34,154 bases of DNA from Lachnospiraceae bacterium (GTDB taxonomy: Bacteria > Bacillota > Clostridia > Lachnospirales > Lachnospiraceae), in contig JAFQUB010000049.1 of the NCBI GenBank assembly GCA_017408735.1, positions 1 through 34,154 of the forward strand. The letters are read 5' to 3'. Under the pieces are notes generated by a model. It worked only from the letters and a program-made list of their open reading frames with translations. It ran no database searches and had not been told where the DNA came from. Of this stretch, positions 17,543 through 25,867 are shown one piece after another. The position numbers and the translations under genes were made by a program. The stretch's first letter is position 1. Each line of letters begins with the position of its first letter.

Positions 17543-17567
17543 TTTATTTCCTCCATACTTATGTAAC

Positions 17568-17618
17568 CACTCCACAATGCGTGGAGTGATTTACTATCTG
17601 TACCCATTAAGCAATGGG
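17568..17618 (-). other. Two intercistronic stem-loops between thl and crt
   Basis: CACTCCAC (17568-17575) pairs perfectly with GTGGAGTG (17581-17588) around a 5-base loop, and CCCATT (17603-17608) pairs with AATGGG (17613-17618) around a 4-base loop. Neither is followed by a U-tract on the coding strand. They fill most of the 102-base thl-crt gap, the longest gap in the operon. Confidence 0.65.
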
Positions 17619-17644
17619 CAGGATTTCTAATTTATGACTGGTGA

Positions 17645-18826
17645 TTAGTCACGTTCTACGATTGTAGAACATCCCATTCCACCACCGATACATAATGTTG
17701 CAAGACCTTTCTTAGCGTCTGCTTTCTGCATTTCATGAAGTAATGTAACTAAGATACGGCATCCTGAAGCACCTACTGGATGTCCTAATGCAATTGCTCC
17801 ACCGTTTGGATTTAACTGTTTTTCTACGTCGATTCCTAAATCTCTACCTACAGCGATTGACTGAGCTGCGAAAGCTTCATTTGCTTCAATGATGTCGAAG
17901 TCTTCAATCTTCATGCCTGTCTTATCTAATACTTTCTTTGTAGAGTAAACTGGTCCGATACCCATAACTTCCGGTCTGCATCCAGCAAGTCCACCTGCTA
18001 CCCATGTAGCCATAGGTGTAACGCCTAATTCTTTTGCTTTTTCTTCGCTCATTACAACGATTGCTGCAGCACCATCATTGATACCTGATGCATTACCAGC
18101 TGTAACATATCCGTTTGGATTGATTGCACGAAGTTTTGCAAGACCTTCAATTGTAGAACCTGCACGAGGACCTTCGTCTACTTTGAATTCTACCATTTCT
18201 TTTTTCTTCTTAACCATTACTGGAACGATTTCATCGTCGAATGCACCATTCTTCTGAGCAGCTTCTGCCTTCTGCTGGCTCTTTAATGCAAACTCATCTA
18301 ATTCTTCTCTTGAGATTCCCCATTCTTCACAAATGTTATCTGCTGTCTTAATCATGTGGTAATCATTGAATGCATCCCAAAGAGCATCGTTAACCATAGT
18401 ATCTTTCATTGTTGCATTACCCATTCTGTAACCAAAACGAGCTTTGTCTAAAGCATATGGAGCCATTGACATGTTTTCCATACCACCTGCAACTACGATA
18501 TCAGCTTCTCCAGCCATAATCATCTGTGCAGCCATGTTAACACAGTTCAAACCAGAACCACATACTACGTTGATAGTAACTGCCGGTACTTCGATTGGTA
18601 AACCTGCCTTAATAGTTGCCTGACGAGCAACGTTCTGTCCCTGTCCGGCCTGAATTACACAACCCATATAAACCTGATCTACTGCTTCTGGAGCTACTCC
18701 TGCTCTGTTTAAAGCTTCTTTAATTACGATTGCTCCTAAATCTGCTGCTGGTGTTGTGCTTAATGAGCCACCCATAGTACCGATTGCTGTACGACATGCG
18801 CCTGCTAAAACTACTTTTCTTGCCAT
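17645..18826 (-). CDS. thlA: Acetyl-CoA acetyltransferase (thiolase)
   Basis: The 393-residue enzyme condenses two acetyl-CoA to acetoacetyl-CoA, the entry to the butyrate pathway. It has the nucleophilic Cys89 in [15 protein letters not shown], the thiolase block [11 protein letters not shown], His349 in [14 protein letters not shown] and the second active cysteine Cys379 in CIGGGMGC. Length and C-terminus match biosynthetic thiolases. GGAGG lies nine bases before the ATG. It is the first gene of the operon, with a promoter at 18902-18930, a Rex-like operator and a leader hairpin directly upstream. Confidence 0.96.
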   Translation of the reverse strand: MARKVVLAGACRTAIGTMGGSLSTTPAADLGAIVIKEALNRAGVAPEAVDQVYMGCVIQAGQGQNVARQATIKAGLPIEVPAVTINVVCGSGLNCVNMAAQMIMAGEADIVVAGGMENMSMAPYALDKARFGYRMGNATMKDTMVNDALWDAFNDYHMIKTADNICEEWGISREELDEFALKSQQKAEAAQKNGAFDDEIVPVMVKKKKEMVEFKVDEGPRAGSTIEGLAKLRAINPNGYVTAGNASGINDGAAAIVVMSEEKAKELGVTPMATWVAGGLAGCRPEVMGIGPVYSTKKVLDKTGMKIEDFDIIEANEAFAAQSIAVGRDLGIDVEKQLNPNGGAIALGHPVGASGCRILVTLLHEMQKADAKKGLATLCIGGGMGCSTIVERD

Positions 18827-18873
18827 TACTGTTTTCCTCCATATTTTTGTAAAATACTAGTGTTTTTAATGTT

Positions 18874-18891
18874 TGATGCACCTTTGCATCA
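18874..18891 (-). other. Leader stem-loop of butyrate operon
   Basis: TGATGCA (18874-18880) and TGCATCA (18885-18891) form a perfect 7-pair stem with a 4-base loop just downstream of the predicted transcription start. It has no U-tract; it may stabilise the 5' end of the mRNA. Confidence 0.5.
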
Positions 18892-18895
18892 TCTA

Positions 18896-18913
18896 TCGTT
18901 AATTTTATCACAA
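18896..18913 (-). promoter_or_regulatory. Rex-like redox operator over thl promoter
   Basis: Read on the minus strand, TTGTGATAAAATTAACGA matches the Rex consensus TTGTTAANNNNTTAACAA at 11 of 14 defined positions. It covers the -10 box of the thl promoter. Rex senses the NADH/NAD ratio and is known to repress the equivalent butyrate genes in clostridia, so repression lifted at high NADH is the expected logic here. Confidence 0.6.
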
Positions 18914-18930
18914 TCTTTTCTGCATTGCAA
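18902..18930 (-). promoter_or_regulatory. Promoter of thl-crt-hbd-bcd-etfBA operon
   Basis: TTGCAA (18930-18925), a 17-base spacer and TAAAAT (18907-18902) lie about 75 bases ahead of the thl start codon. The -10 box is inside the Rex-like site. Confidence 0.7.
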
Positions 18931-18964
18931 TAGGAAAATTTGTGATGCTAAAGCTTAATTTTTA

Positions 18965-20131
18965 CTAATAAAATACGTGATTTCCGATAATGGTTCCCGG
19001 AGTACCGTTGACGCGACAGAAGTGGTAGATTTCGGTGCCTACGGCACGTTTTCCACTTAATACATCCTGTGCTGCCTGGGTGCAGGCTCCATTGGCTCCT
19101 CGGGATAATACCAGCACGAAACGTCCGCTGGTTACCGGGGTAAACTGGGAGCGTTGGTAAAGTACTTCTGCTATGGTATTTGGATAACGGTTGCTTGCCA
19201 CACGGTTCATTACTACGTTTCCAACGGCAATTTTTCCTTCGTAGCTCTCTCCTCCTGCTTCACATTCTATAATAGCAGCAAGTAATTGTACATTGCTTGC
19301 TGACGTTACGGTTGCCGGCGGGGAACCTAATGGAATTCCGGAAGTGTTGCTTGTTATATTGTTTTCTGCTGCCCTTCGAGCATTTTCTTCTTCCTGCTTT
19401 TTCTTTCGCTCCAGACTCTCCAAAGATTCTTCCTGCTGTCTTAACTGTTCCTCGAATTCCATTGCCCTTTTCTCTGCTTCGGATATCTGGGACTCATATT
19501 CAGAAATACTTGCTTTCACCTTAGAAACTTTTTCTGCCATAGCTTCCTGCTGTTCCTGAGATTCCATTTTTGCACGTTCTAACTCTTCTTTCTGAGTCTT
19601 TAACACAAGTTCTTCTCGTTGTATTTCTTCTCTGGTTGCCACAAATTCATCAAACATTTCATTGTCATATTTTGTGATTTTCGAAATATATTCTGCCCGG
19701 TTTACCATGTCACCCATGTCTTCTGCCGCCAACAATATTTCAACATAATTTTCATCTCCATGTTCATACATATATTTAATACGTACTTTCATAGACTGAT
19801 ATTGTTCTTCTTCTTTTTGCTTCGCTTCTTCCAAAGACTTTTCTGTTTCTTCTATTTCTGCCTGCTTTTCTTCTATTTCCTGATTAAGCTTTTCTATTTC
19901 AGAAATAATCTCATTCAATTCTGCTTCAAACTTCTTTTTGGTACTTTCCAAATCTTCCTTGGAACCCTCTAACTGTTCGATATCACTGTTAACTTTTTCC
20001 AATTCTCCTTTGGTTTCTTCAATTTGTCCCTCAGTTTCTTCAATTTTTTTAGAGGTTGAACTTGCAGACACATCCAAAGTAGTTACAACCAATCCCGCAC
20101 TCAGCAATACTGCTGCTATTTTTTTCAGCAT
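18965..20131 (-). CDS. Secreted PcsB-like coiled-coil protein with C-terminal SleB-type cell-wall hydrolase domain
   Basis: The 388-residue protein has a signal peptide of about 24 residues (MLKKIAAVLLSAGLVVTTLD, cut near SAS), a long charged coiled coil (about 28-255) and a C-terminal hydrolase domain (about 280-388). The coiled coil resembles PcsB/CwlO proteins, which FtsEX activates. The last domain reads LAAIIECEAGGESYEGKIAVGNVVMNR, then RYPNTIAEVLYQ, and fits the SleB/CwlJ (Hydrolase_2) family, whose conserved glutamate near ECEAGGE is catalytic. It probably cuts peptidoglycan outside the cell. AGAGGTGG precedes the ATG. It is the last gene of a tight run nrdD - vanZ-like - AI-2E permease; no clear terminator follows. 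Confidence 0.87.
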   Translation of the reverse strand: MLKKIAAVLLSAGLVVTTLDVSASSTSKKIEETEGQIEETKGELEKVNSDIEQLEGSKEDLESTKKKFEAELNEIISEIEKLNQEIEEKQAEIEETEKSLEEAKQKEEEQYQSMKVRIKYMYEHGDENYVEILLAAEDMGDMVNRAEYISKITKYDNEMFDEFVATREEIQREELVLKTQKEELERAKMESQEQQEAMAEKVSKVKASISEYESQISEAEKRAMEFEEQLRQQEESLESLERKKKQEEENARRAAENNITSNTSGIPLGSPPATVTSASNVQLLAAIIECEAGGESYEGKIAVGNVVMNRVASNRYPNTIAEVLYQRSQFTPVTSGRFVLVLSRGANGACTQAAQDVLSGKRAVGTEIYHFCRVNGTPGTIIGNHVFY

Positions 20132-20151
20132 GTTTCCACCTCTTTGTCTTT

Positions 20152-21291
20152 CTAAAACTTGTCCTCAAGTTCCTTTCGTCCTCCAATTCTCTGATACACT
20201 TCTTCTCGAAATAATGTATAAATCACAGAAATCAGAGGGATAAAAATTATCATACCAAGAACCCCCATGGTACTTCCTCCCAATGATACTGCAACCAGCA
20301 CCCACATGGACGGCAGTCCCACAGAATTTCCCACCACATGCGGATAGATAAAATTCCCTTCAATCTGCTGTAATACCAAAAATAACACAAGGAATCCCAA
20401 TGCCTTTACAGGACTAACCATCAATATTAAAAAAGCGCCAACTGCACAGCCGATAAAAGCGCCAAATATTGGAATCAATGCAGTAAATGCCACAAGCACC
20501 CCTACCAGCAATGCATATGGAAATCTTAAAATCAGCATGGTAATAAAAAACATAAATCCCAAAATCAATGCTTCCATTCCCTGTCCCGTAAGAAAATTAG
20601 AAAATGTTTTACTGCTCAAAGTACAAATTTCCAAAATTCTGTCGGCCTTTTTCACCGGAATAAACGCGTACATAGCCTTCTTCACCTGAACAGCCAGCTT
20701 TTCCTTTTGCAACAAGATATAACATGCAAACACAAAACCAATAAAAAAATTTGCAATTCCGCTAACTACAGATACTGCCACACTCACTGTGGAATTCAGG
20801 ACACTTCCTGCTCCATTTTTCAAGAATGAAATCACTTCGTTGACAATTTCTTCCCAGTCTATTTTTATAGAAGCAATTTCTTCTACAATTCTAGGATTTT
20901 CCGCAAACAATTTCTCCGCTGCTTCCTGTACACGCACTAAAAATGCCGGAACCAGATCTTTCAGACTCATAAGGGTGGCTGCCAGTTCCGGTACTACCAC
21001 AAACAATACTATTACAATAACCAAAATCACACAGACAATGGTACTAACCAAACTTAACGGCCTGATGTATTTTCGTTTACCACCTATCTTTTCAATTTGT
21101 TTTTCTATGGCACTCATCGGCACATTTAGCACAAATGCAATACCCGCTCCCAGTACAAACGGTGAAATTAATCCAAACAAATTACAGACTACCTGAAATA
21201 CCACATCAATATGTTGTACTCCAAGATATAAAAGAATTGTAAATACAATTAGATTTCTGATTCTCTTTAAATTTTCTTTGTTGTTTTCCAC
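20152..21291 (-). CDS. AI-2E family (TqsA/PerM-like) membrane permease
   Basis: The 379-residue protein is a multi-pass membrane protein of PF01594: hydrophobic N-terminal helices, a hydrophilic region around residues 110-150, and the C-terminal signature with GVLVAFTALIPIFGAFIGCAV, EGNFIYPHVVGNSVGLPSMWVL and LGMIIFIPLISVIYTL. Family members export small molecules, in some cases autoinducer-2, or exchange ions; substrate here is unknown. I start at GTG 21291 because AGGGGG is seven bases upstream; a TTG at 21309 lacks a site and would overlap the preceding gene. It lies 14 bases after the VanZ-like gene and 20 before the PcsB-like gene. Confidence 0.87.
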   Translation of the reverse strand: MENNKENLKRIRNLIVFTILLYLGVQHIDVVFQVVCNLFGLISPFVLGAGIAFVLNVPMSAIEKQIEKIGGKRKYIRPLSLVSTIVCVILVIVIVLFVVVPELAATLMSLKDLVPAFLVRVQEAAEKLFAENPRIVEEIASIKIDWEEIVNEVISFLKNGAGSVLNSTVSVAVSVVSGIANFFIGFVFACYILLQKEKLAVQVKKAMYAFIPVKKADRILEICTLSSKTFSNFLTGQGMEALILGFMFFITMLILRFPYALLVGVLVAFTALIPIFGAFIGCAVGAFLILMVSPVKALGFLVLFLVLQQIEGNFIYPHVVGNSVGLPSMWVLVAVSLGGSTMGVLGMIIFIPLISVIYTLFREEVYQRIGGRKELEDKF

Positions 21292-21305
21292 AGTTTTGCC
21301 CCCTA

Positions 21306-21860
21306 TCAATCATTTCTCTCCCTACGTTTCTTTTTCTCATCACACAATGGCCGGAATATAGTCTTCCTTCCAATAAATCCTGCTATCCTGGTGAAAATAA
21401 TTCCACAAAAAACTCCTGCACTGTCAATTGCCACATCTTTTTTCGAAGGGCTTCTTCCTGACACAAAGGACTGGTGATATTCATCTGTGCAGGCAAAACC
21501 AACGCAGATTGCTCCTGCCACCAACATAAGAGGGATTCCTCTCATGCCATATACATAAAGAGGAAGGGCAACTGCCGCTGCCAACAATGCATATTCTCCA
21601 AAATGTGCCAGTTTTCTCACCGGATATTCTATCTTCCGGGCATAATATATTCTTTTATCATAAGAGACATTAAAATCCAGTACCTCGTCCGCCGTATCCA
21701 CAATTTTTAAGCAAACATCTCCACTGGTTCCGGAAGACTCCACTCCTGTCGCCGATGAAAACTGAAATATAATATACATCATGCACAAGGCAGGCGCGAA
21801 GGAAAGTGGTCTTAGCACTTCCCTGATCATCACCTTAAAAAACTTAGCAACGTATTTCAT
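21306..21860 (-). CDS. VanZ-like family membrane protein
   Basis: The 184-residue protein has an N-terminal membrane helix, an extracytoplasmic stretch of about 50 residues, and two or three further helices carrying the VanZ signature: RKLAHFGEYALLAAAVAL and CTDEYHQSFVSGRSPSKKDVAIDSAG. VanZ from the vanA cluster raises teicoplanin resistance, but most VanZ-like proteins are not resistance genes and their function is unknown; no other van genes are present. GAGGAGGGG precedes the ATG. It starts 20 bases after nrdD. Confidence 0.86.
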   Translation of the reverse strand: MKYVAKFFKVMIREVLRPLSFAPALCMMYIIFQFSSATGVESSGTSGDVCLKIVDTADEVLDFNVSYDKRIYYARKIEYPVRKLAHFGEYALLAAAVALPLYVYGMRGIPLMLVAGAICVGFACTDEYHQSFVSGRSPSKKDVAIDSAGVFCGIIFTRIAGFIGRKTIFRPLCDEKKKRRERND

Positions 21861-21880
21861 TGCTGCCCCTCCTCATCTTA

Positions 21881-24013
21881 TTACATGGACTTACGCTCTG
21901 CAATTTCTGCCATTTTCGCATCATTTAACCGGGTATCTCCGTGCACACGGCTATAGGATAAATACCCATTCATTCGGTCGATTTTAGTTAAATTTTTAGA
22001 GCCGCATTTCGGACATACATCCATTTCCAATTCCTGATAACCACAATCATCACAGTATGCCAGTGACAGGTTTACCCCTTCATAGTATCCCAACGCCATG
22101 GCACGGCGAATCAGGCTACGAATTGCTTCTGTATTATAAGAAATTGGATATCTTACATATTGAATCTTTCCACCATTACACAATTCCCAGAATCTTCCTT
22201 CTAAATCCTGTTTCTGAATTGGTGTTAAATCTTCTGTCACATGACAATGAAAACTATTGCTTACATACGGTCTGTCGGATACATTTTCCACAATACCAAA
22301 CTTTTTACGGAACTGTTCTACCTGCAATCCACAAAGACTTTCTGCCGGGGTTCCATAAATGGCATATAAATTTCCATCTTCTTCTTTAAATTGTTCCACT
22401 TTTCTGTTAATATATTCCAAAACTTCTAATGCAAAAGCACCGTCTTCTGCGATGGATTTTCCATTATACAGCTCCTGCAATTCATTTAAAGCGGTAATAC
22501 CGAAAGACGCTGTCATCGGTTTTAAAATCTTTTTAATCTTTTCTCCCGGCTGTAAATGTCCGCCATAAAAACCGCCTTCGCAGTATCCCAGTGGATTAGT
22601 TGAAGCTTTCATTTCCCCAAGATAATCATAAGTACGAATATGAAGTCCACGAATCATTTCCAGATAGTAATCCAGTACTTCGTAAAAATCTCTGCTTTCA
22701 GAACGAGATTTTGCTAAAATCATCGGAAGATGAAGGCTGACTGCTCCGATATTGAAACGTCCGGTAAACACAGGTGCGTCGTTATCGTCTGCCGGATGCA
22801 TACCGCCTCTTTCATACCATGGGCTTAAAAATGCACGACATCCCATAGGACTGATAACTTTTCCGTATTTTTTGTACATTCTGGCAATATATCCTTCGCC
22901 ACTCATAGACAGCCAGTCAGGATACATGGTTTTAGCAGAACATTCCACGCCTGCTTCAAACACATCTTCTGCAATTCCGCCTGCTCCATGGATATTTTCA
23001 TCATATAAAAATACAATTTTCGGAAACAGTACCGGTTTTTTATTTCCCGGTCTTCCCTGACCTTCTTTATGAACATTTAACAATGATATGGAAGCCAGTT
23101 TTTCAAATCTTCCGGTTCCCAAACCTATGGTTACTGTAACGAAAGGATAATCTCCTCTAGAGGAACCTACCGTATTTAACTTATACTCAATTCCCTGCCA
23201 TCCCTGTTCAAAATCACGTTTTACTTTATTGTATGCATACTCTTCTGCTTTTTCTGCGTATCCTTCCCAGCTTTCTTCACCATATTCCAAAAATTCCTTT
23301 TTATATTTTTCATAGCTTTTTTCGGCATATGGTCCTAAAATTTTATCTGCCTCCGGTACAGTAAAACCACCGTACTGTTGTGCTGCTGTACTGAGAATGA
23401 TATCTCCCATAACATCAAAGGCTGTATCTAAGGATTTTGGCTCATTATACCATACATTTCCCATTTCAAAACCATCTTTTAATACAGATGCCACGTCAAA
23501 CAGACAGCAGTTCATGGTATCTAATCTGGCAGACTGGTCATGAATGTAAATATAGCCATCCTTACAAGCCTGCAATTCGTTTCTGTTCATAAAAAATTTA
23601 CGATACAATTCTTTATTTAATTCATTAAAGATAAGACTTCTCTTGGTTGCCACCAACGCACTGTCGGTATTTGCATTGCTTTTATCTCCGATATAGCGGA
23701 TAGATTGGCTCTTGGTATACACATCATCCATCATATGTATAAAGTCATGCTTATAATTTCGGTAATCACGGTAACTTTTTGCCACGCTTGGATTTACCTT
23801 TTCCAAAGCCCCTTCCACAATATTATGCATTTCACTGATGGTAATTTCACTCTTACCCAGCTTGTCCGCACGTTCCAATGCAAATTCGCAAATAAAGTTT
23901 ACTTCCTCTTCTGTAAACTCATACATAATTCTTGCTGCGGATTTATTTACTGCTCGTATAATTTTCTGTACATCAAATTCCTCTTTTGTGCCATCTTTCT
24001 TAACAACAAACAT
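21881..24013 (-). CDS. nrdD: Anaerobic (class III) ribonucleoside-triphosphate reductase
   Basis: The 710-residue protein has an ATP-cone at residues 1-90 (VVKKDGTKEEFDVQKIIRAV), the barrel with DTMNCCLFDVASVL, a C-terminal zinc site C-x-x-C ... C-x-x-C (CDDCG and CPKCG) and the glycyl-radical region RMNGYLSY, Gly683 by my count. It makes dNTPs from NTPs without oxygen. The radical must be installed by an NrdG activase; no nrdG gene follows in this window, where a VanZ-like gene takes its place. AAAGGGTG precedes the ATG. A CTATATATTG box upstream may bind NrdR. Confidence 0.95.
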   Translation of the reverse strand: MFVVKKDGTKEEFDVQKIIRAVNKSAARIMYEFTEEEVNFICEFALERADKLGKSEITISEMHNIVEGALEKVNPSVAKSYRDYRNYKHDFIHMMDDVYTKSQSIRYIGDKSNANTDSALVATKRSLIFNELNKELYRKFFMNRNELQACKDGYIYIHDQSARLDTMNCCLFDVASVLKDGFEMGNVWYNEPKSLDTAFDVMGDIILSTAAQQYGGFTVPEADKILGPYAEKSYEKYKKEFLEYGEESWEGYAEKAEEYAYNKVKRDFEQGWQGIEYKLNTVGSSRGDYPFVTVTIGLGTGRFEKLASISLLNVHKEGQGRPGNKKPVLFPKIVFLYDENIHGAGGIAEDVFEAGVECSAKTMYPDWLSMSGEGYIARMYKKYGKVISPMGCRAFLSPWYERGGMHPADDNDAPVFTGRFNIGAVSLHLPMILAKSRSESRDFYEVLDYYLEMIRGLHIRTYDYLGEMKASTNPLGYCEGGFYGGHLQPGEKIKKILKPMTASFGITALNELQELYNGKSIAEDGAFALEVLEYINRKVEQFKEEDGNLYAIYGTPAESLCGLQVEQFRKKFGIVENVSDRPYVSNSFHCHVTEDLTPIQKQDLEGRFWELCNGGKIQYVRYPISYNTEAIRSLIRRAMALGYYEGVNLSLAYCDDCGYQELEMDVCPKCGSKNLTKIDRMNGYLSYSRVHGDTRLNDAKMAEIAERKSM

Positions 24014-24033
24014 GTTCTACACCCTTTCATTTT

Positions 24034-24043
24034 TCTATATATT
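24034..24043 (-). promoter_or_regulatory. NrdR-box-like core upstream of nrdD
   Basis: Minus-strand CAATATATAG matches the core CWATATATWG of NrdR boxes, but the outer flanks match poorly and I see no convincing second box one to three helical turns away. It overlaps a possible -10 (TACAAT) with TTGGAG 16 bases upstream. NrdR regulation of nrdD is common, so the site is plausible. Confidence 0.35.
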
Positions 24044-24241
24044 GTAATTTTTCTTCTCATTTCTCCAACATCTTGTGTTGTATCTAAGAGTATATACTAA
24101 AGCGTACGGATAAACAATATGATTTTTCATATTTTCATTTTTTATACAATCCTGTTTATTATATCAGAAATTTTTTGGGGATTGAATATGTAAATGGGGA
24201 ATTTAATGGAATTTTTAAAAAATACGTTCTGCTTGTAACTG

Positions 24242-24270
24242 TTGCGTTTTTCATCTTTTTATGATATTCT
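24242..24270 (+). promoter_or_regulatory. Possible promoter of the Rpn-type nuclease gene
   Basis: TTGCGT (24242-24247), a 17-base spacer and TATTCT (24265-24270) point to the plus-strand gene at 24388. The leader of about 110 bases holds a small hairpin, GCGGA (24324-24328) with TCCGC (24335-24339). Nothing else was seen between 24044 and 24387. Confidence 0.4.
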
Positions 24271-24387
24271 TGAAGCATAATATTTTTGTAATCTATATCA
24301 TTCTTACAGATTGCTTTTCAAATGCGGAACTTTCTCCGCAAAATTCCTAATTTTAAACAATCATATACAAAAAGTGAGGGCATGTTT

Positions 24388-25314
24388 ATGAAAAATGTAC
24401 AATCAGAAAACAACACAATGGAACTTTTAGCGGATTTTCAACTTAATTTGAGTGATTTTGCTCTGTTTTTATCTGTTATGAAAAACAAAAAAGCTTATCA
24501 GGCAACTCTTAGTTTAATTCTGGAAGAACCCGATATCGAACTGAAAGACGTAAAAGTAGAGCAGGTCGTTTTAAACAAGAGCGGAAAACGTGCCATACGC
24601 TTAGATGCATGGGCACTCTCAAAAGATAACCGTCAATTTAATATGGAAATGCAAAACAATTCTGCCTCCGATGATATTCCCAAACGTTCCCGTTTTTATC
24701 AAGGTCTTTTGGACACTCCCATTTTAAAATCCGGAAAACATACAAAATATAAGCAACTTCCATCCACAGTAATTATTTTCATTACCCAGGAAGATATATT
24801 CGGCAAAGATTTAGCAAAATACACTTTCACCGAACAATGCGAGGAAATTTCCGGTTTACACTTGGAAGATGGCACAAAAAAAATTTTCTTAAATATGACA
24901 AGTAAAAATGGTTCCAAAGAACTGGTAAGTCTGTTACAATATATGAAAGAAACCACACTTAGCAATCCTGATATTCTTGTAAAAGATCAGCGATTGATAG
25001 AATTGGACAAAATTGTTACAGAAGTAAAACAATCAGAAGAATGGGAGGTTGTTCAAATGAATATTTTAGAAGTTGGATTAAAAAGAGGGGAAGAACTTGG
25101 TATTGAAAGAGGGATGCAAAAGGGGATTCAACAGGGGATTCAGCAGGGGATTCAGCAGGGGATTCAGCAGGGGATTCAGCAAGGTAGTTTTGAAAAATCA
25201 AAATCTGTAATTTATAACTTACTTCAAAAGGGAATCTGTGATGAAGAAATTTGTCGTCTGGTAGAATGTACTCAAGAGCTGATTGACCAAGTCCGAAACG
25301 AGAAACATATCTAA
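24388..25314 (+). CDS. Rpn-family PD-(D/E)XK nuclease / putative transposase
   Basis: The 308-residue protein matches the recombination-promoting nuclease family (PDDEXK_2): MELLADFQLNLSDFALFLSVM at the front, then a nuclease core with Asp73 in RLDAWA and Glu87-x-Gln89 in NMEMQN, followed by SRFYQGLLDTPILKSGKHTKYKQLPSTVIIFI. E. coli RpnA-type proteins cut DNA and stimulate RecA-independent recombination; many clostridial copies occur in families and are often called transposases. I start at ATG 24388 because GAGGG lies eight bases upstream; ATG 24382 is too close to it. The C-terminal part contains five GIQQ repeats. It is one of only two plus-strand genes and stands alone, which suits a mobile or selfish gene. 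No flanking inverted repeats were seen. Confidence 0.85.
   Translation: MKNVQSENNTMELLADFQLNLSDFALFLSVMKNKKAYQATLSLILEEPDIELKDVKVEQVVLNKSGKRAIRLDAWALSKDNRQFNMEMQNNSASDDIPKRSRFYQGLLDTPILKSGKHTKYKQLPSTVIIFITQEDIFGKDLAKYTFTEQCEEISGLHLEDGTKKIFLNMTSKNGSKELVSLLQYMKETTLSNPDILVKDQRLIELDKIVTEVKQSEEWEVVQMNILEVGLKRGEELGIERGMQKGIQQGIQQGIQQGIQQGIQQGSFEKSKSVIYNLLQKGICDEEICRLVECTQELIDQVRNEKHI
25122..25181 (+). repeat. 12-base tandem repeat, five copies, encoding (GIQQ)5
   Basis: Five consecutive units of GGGGATTCAGCA (the first reads GGGGATTCAACA) lie in frame inside the Rpn gene; a degenerate unit encoding GMQK precedes them. Because the unit is a multiple of three, copy-number changes would alter length without breaking the frame. 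Confidence 0.95.
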
Positions 25315-25326
25315 TAAAAATATAAA

Positions 25327-25355
25327 GCTGAAACTATCTCTTTGGTAGTTTCAGC
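25327..25355. terminator. Hairpin between converging Rpn gene and 25370-25840 gene
   Basis: GCTGAAACTA (25327-25336) and TAGTTTCAGC (25346-25355) form a perfect 10-pair stem with a 9-base loop. Read on the minus strand it is followed by TTTATATTTTT, so it best terminates the serS operon. Only a weak T-rich run follows on the plus strand. Confidence 0.75.
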
Positions 25356-25369
25356 CTTACTTATTTCTA

Positions 25370-25840
25370 TTACTTCATATGATACATAAGAAAATCATAG
25401 CAATGAAAATAATTCAAATAATCAAGATATGCTCTGTTCCTCGCCTCTATGTCCTTTAATCCAATCCCTAGTTGTATCCTTAGATACAGAGAAAATAATT
25501 GACTGGTAGAACTCCACAAATTGCTTTCTTCATCTACAAAAATATAGATAGCATCGCTCCCCTGAAATGCATCGTGATAATAGTCATAATACAACTTCAT
25601 ACAGTCACTTTTAGGAACTCGATAAATTGCAATCTTATTGCTTTTCGCTTGGAGGTTCATGAAGTCTTGAAACAAAGCCGCTGCATTGAAATCCAGAACA
25701 TCTTTTTCTACCTGTTCTATGCCAAAAGTATTTTTGCAATATTCATACATTTGTAATAAGTTCTTCTTTCCAACAACAACCTTATCTTTATATTCATTCT
25801 CAACCAGTTCAAAAAAGTTTTCCTCTGTTCCTTTTATCAT
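25370..25840 (-). CDS. Unrecognised cytoplasmic protein, last gene of serS operon
   Basis: The 156-residue protein starts MIKGTEENFFELVENEYKDK and has no signal peptide or membrane helix. It is rich in aromatic residues, with several Tyr-Tyr and Phe pairs (KLYYDYYHDAF, LDYLNYFHCYDFLMYHMK), and is predicted by eye to be mainly helical with one strand pair around AIYIFVDEESNLW. I do not recognise a family. ATG 25840 is chosen because GGAGAAG lies just upstream; the frame from 25855 would include this site. It begins 27 bases after the lysA-like gene and ends at a strong hairpin, so it is probably the third gene of the T-box-controlled operon. Confidence 0.7.
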   Translation of the reverse strand: MIKGTEENFFELVENEYKDKVVVGKKNLLQMYEYCKNTFGIEQVEKDVLDFNAAALFQDFMNLQAKSNKIAIYRVPKSDCMKLYYDYYHDAFQGSDAIYIFVDEESNLWSSTSQLFSLYLRIQLGIGLKDIEARNRAYLDYLNYFHCYDFLMYHMK

Positions 25841-25867
25841 ATTTCTTCTCCACAATATCCTTAGAGA

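Noticed and set aside
17568..17618. thl-crt hairpins considered as terminators
   Set aside because: Neither is followed by a U-run on the minus strand, and the downstream genes are needed for the same pathway.
21306..21860. VanZ-like gene considered as glycopeptide resistance
   Set aside because: No vanA, vanH, vanX or vanS/R genes are present; VanZ-like proteins are widespread without resistance.
24060..24240. Search for a riboswitch or a second NrdR box upstream of nrdD
   Set aside because: AGTATATACT near 24090 looked like a box but does not align with the NrdR core, and no riboswitch pattern was recognised.
25122..25181. Tandem repeat considered as a CRISPR array
   Set aside because: Units are 12 bases, contiguous without spacers, and in frame within a coding gene.
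25016..25201. Minus-strand frame with repeated AESP units
   Set aside because: It is the antisense reading of the GIQQ repeat in the Rpn gene.
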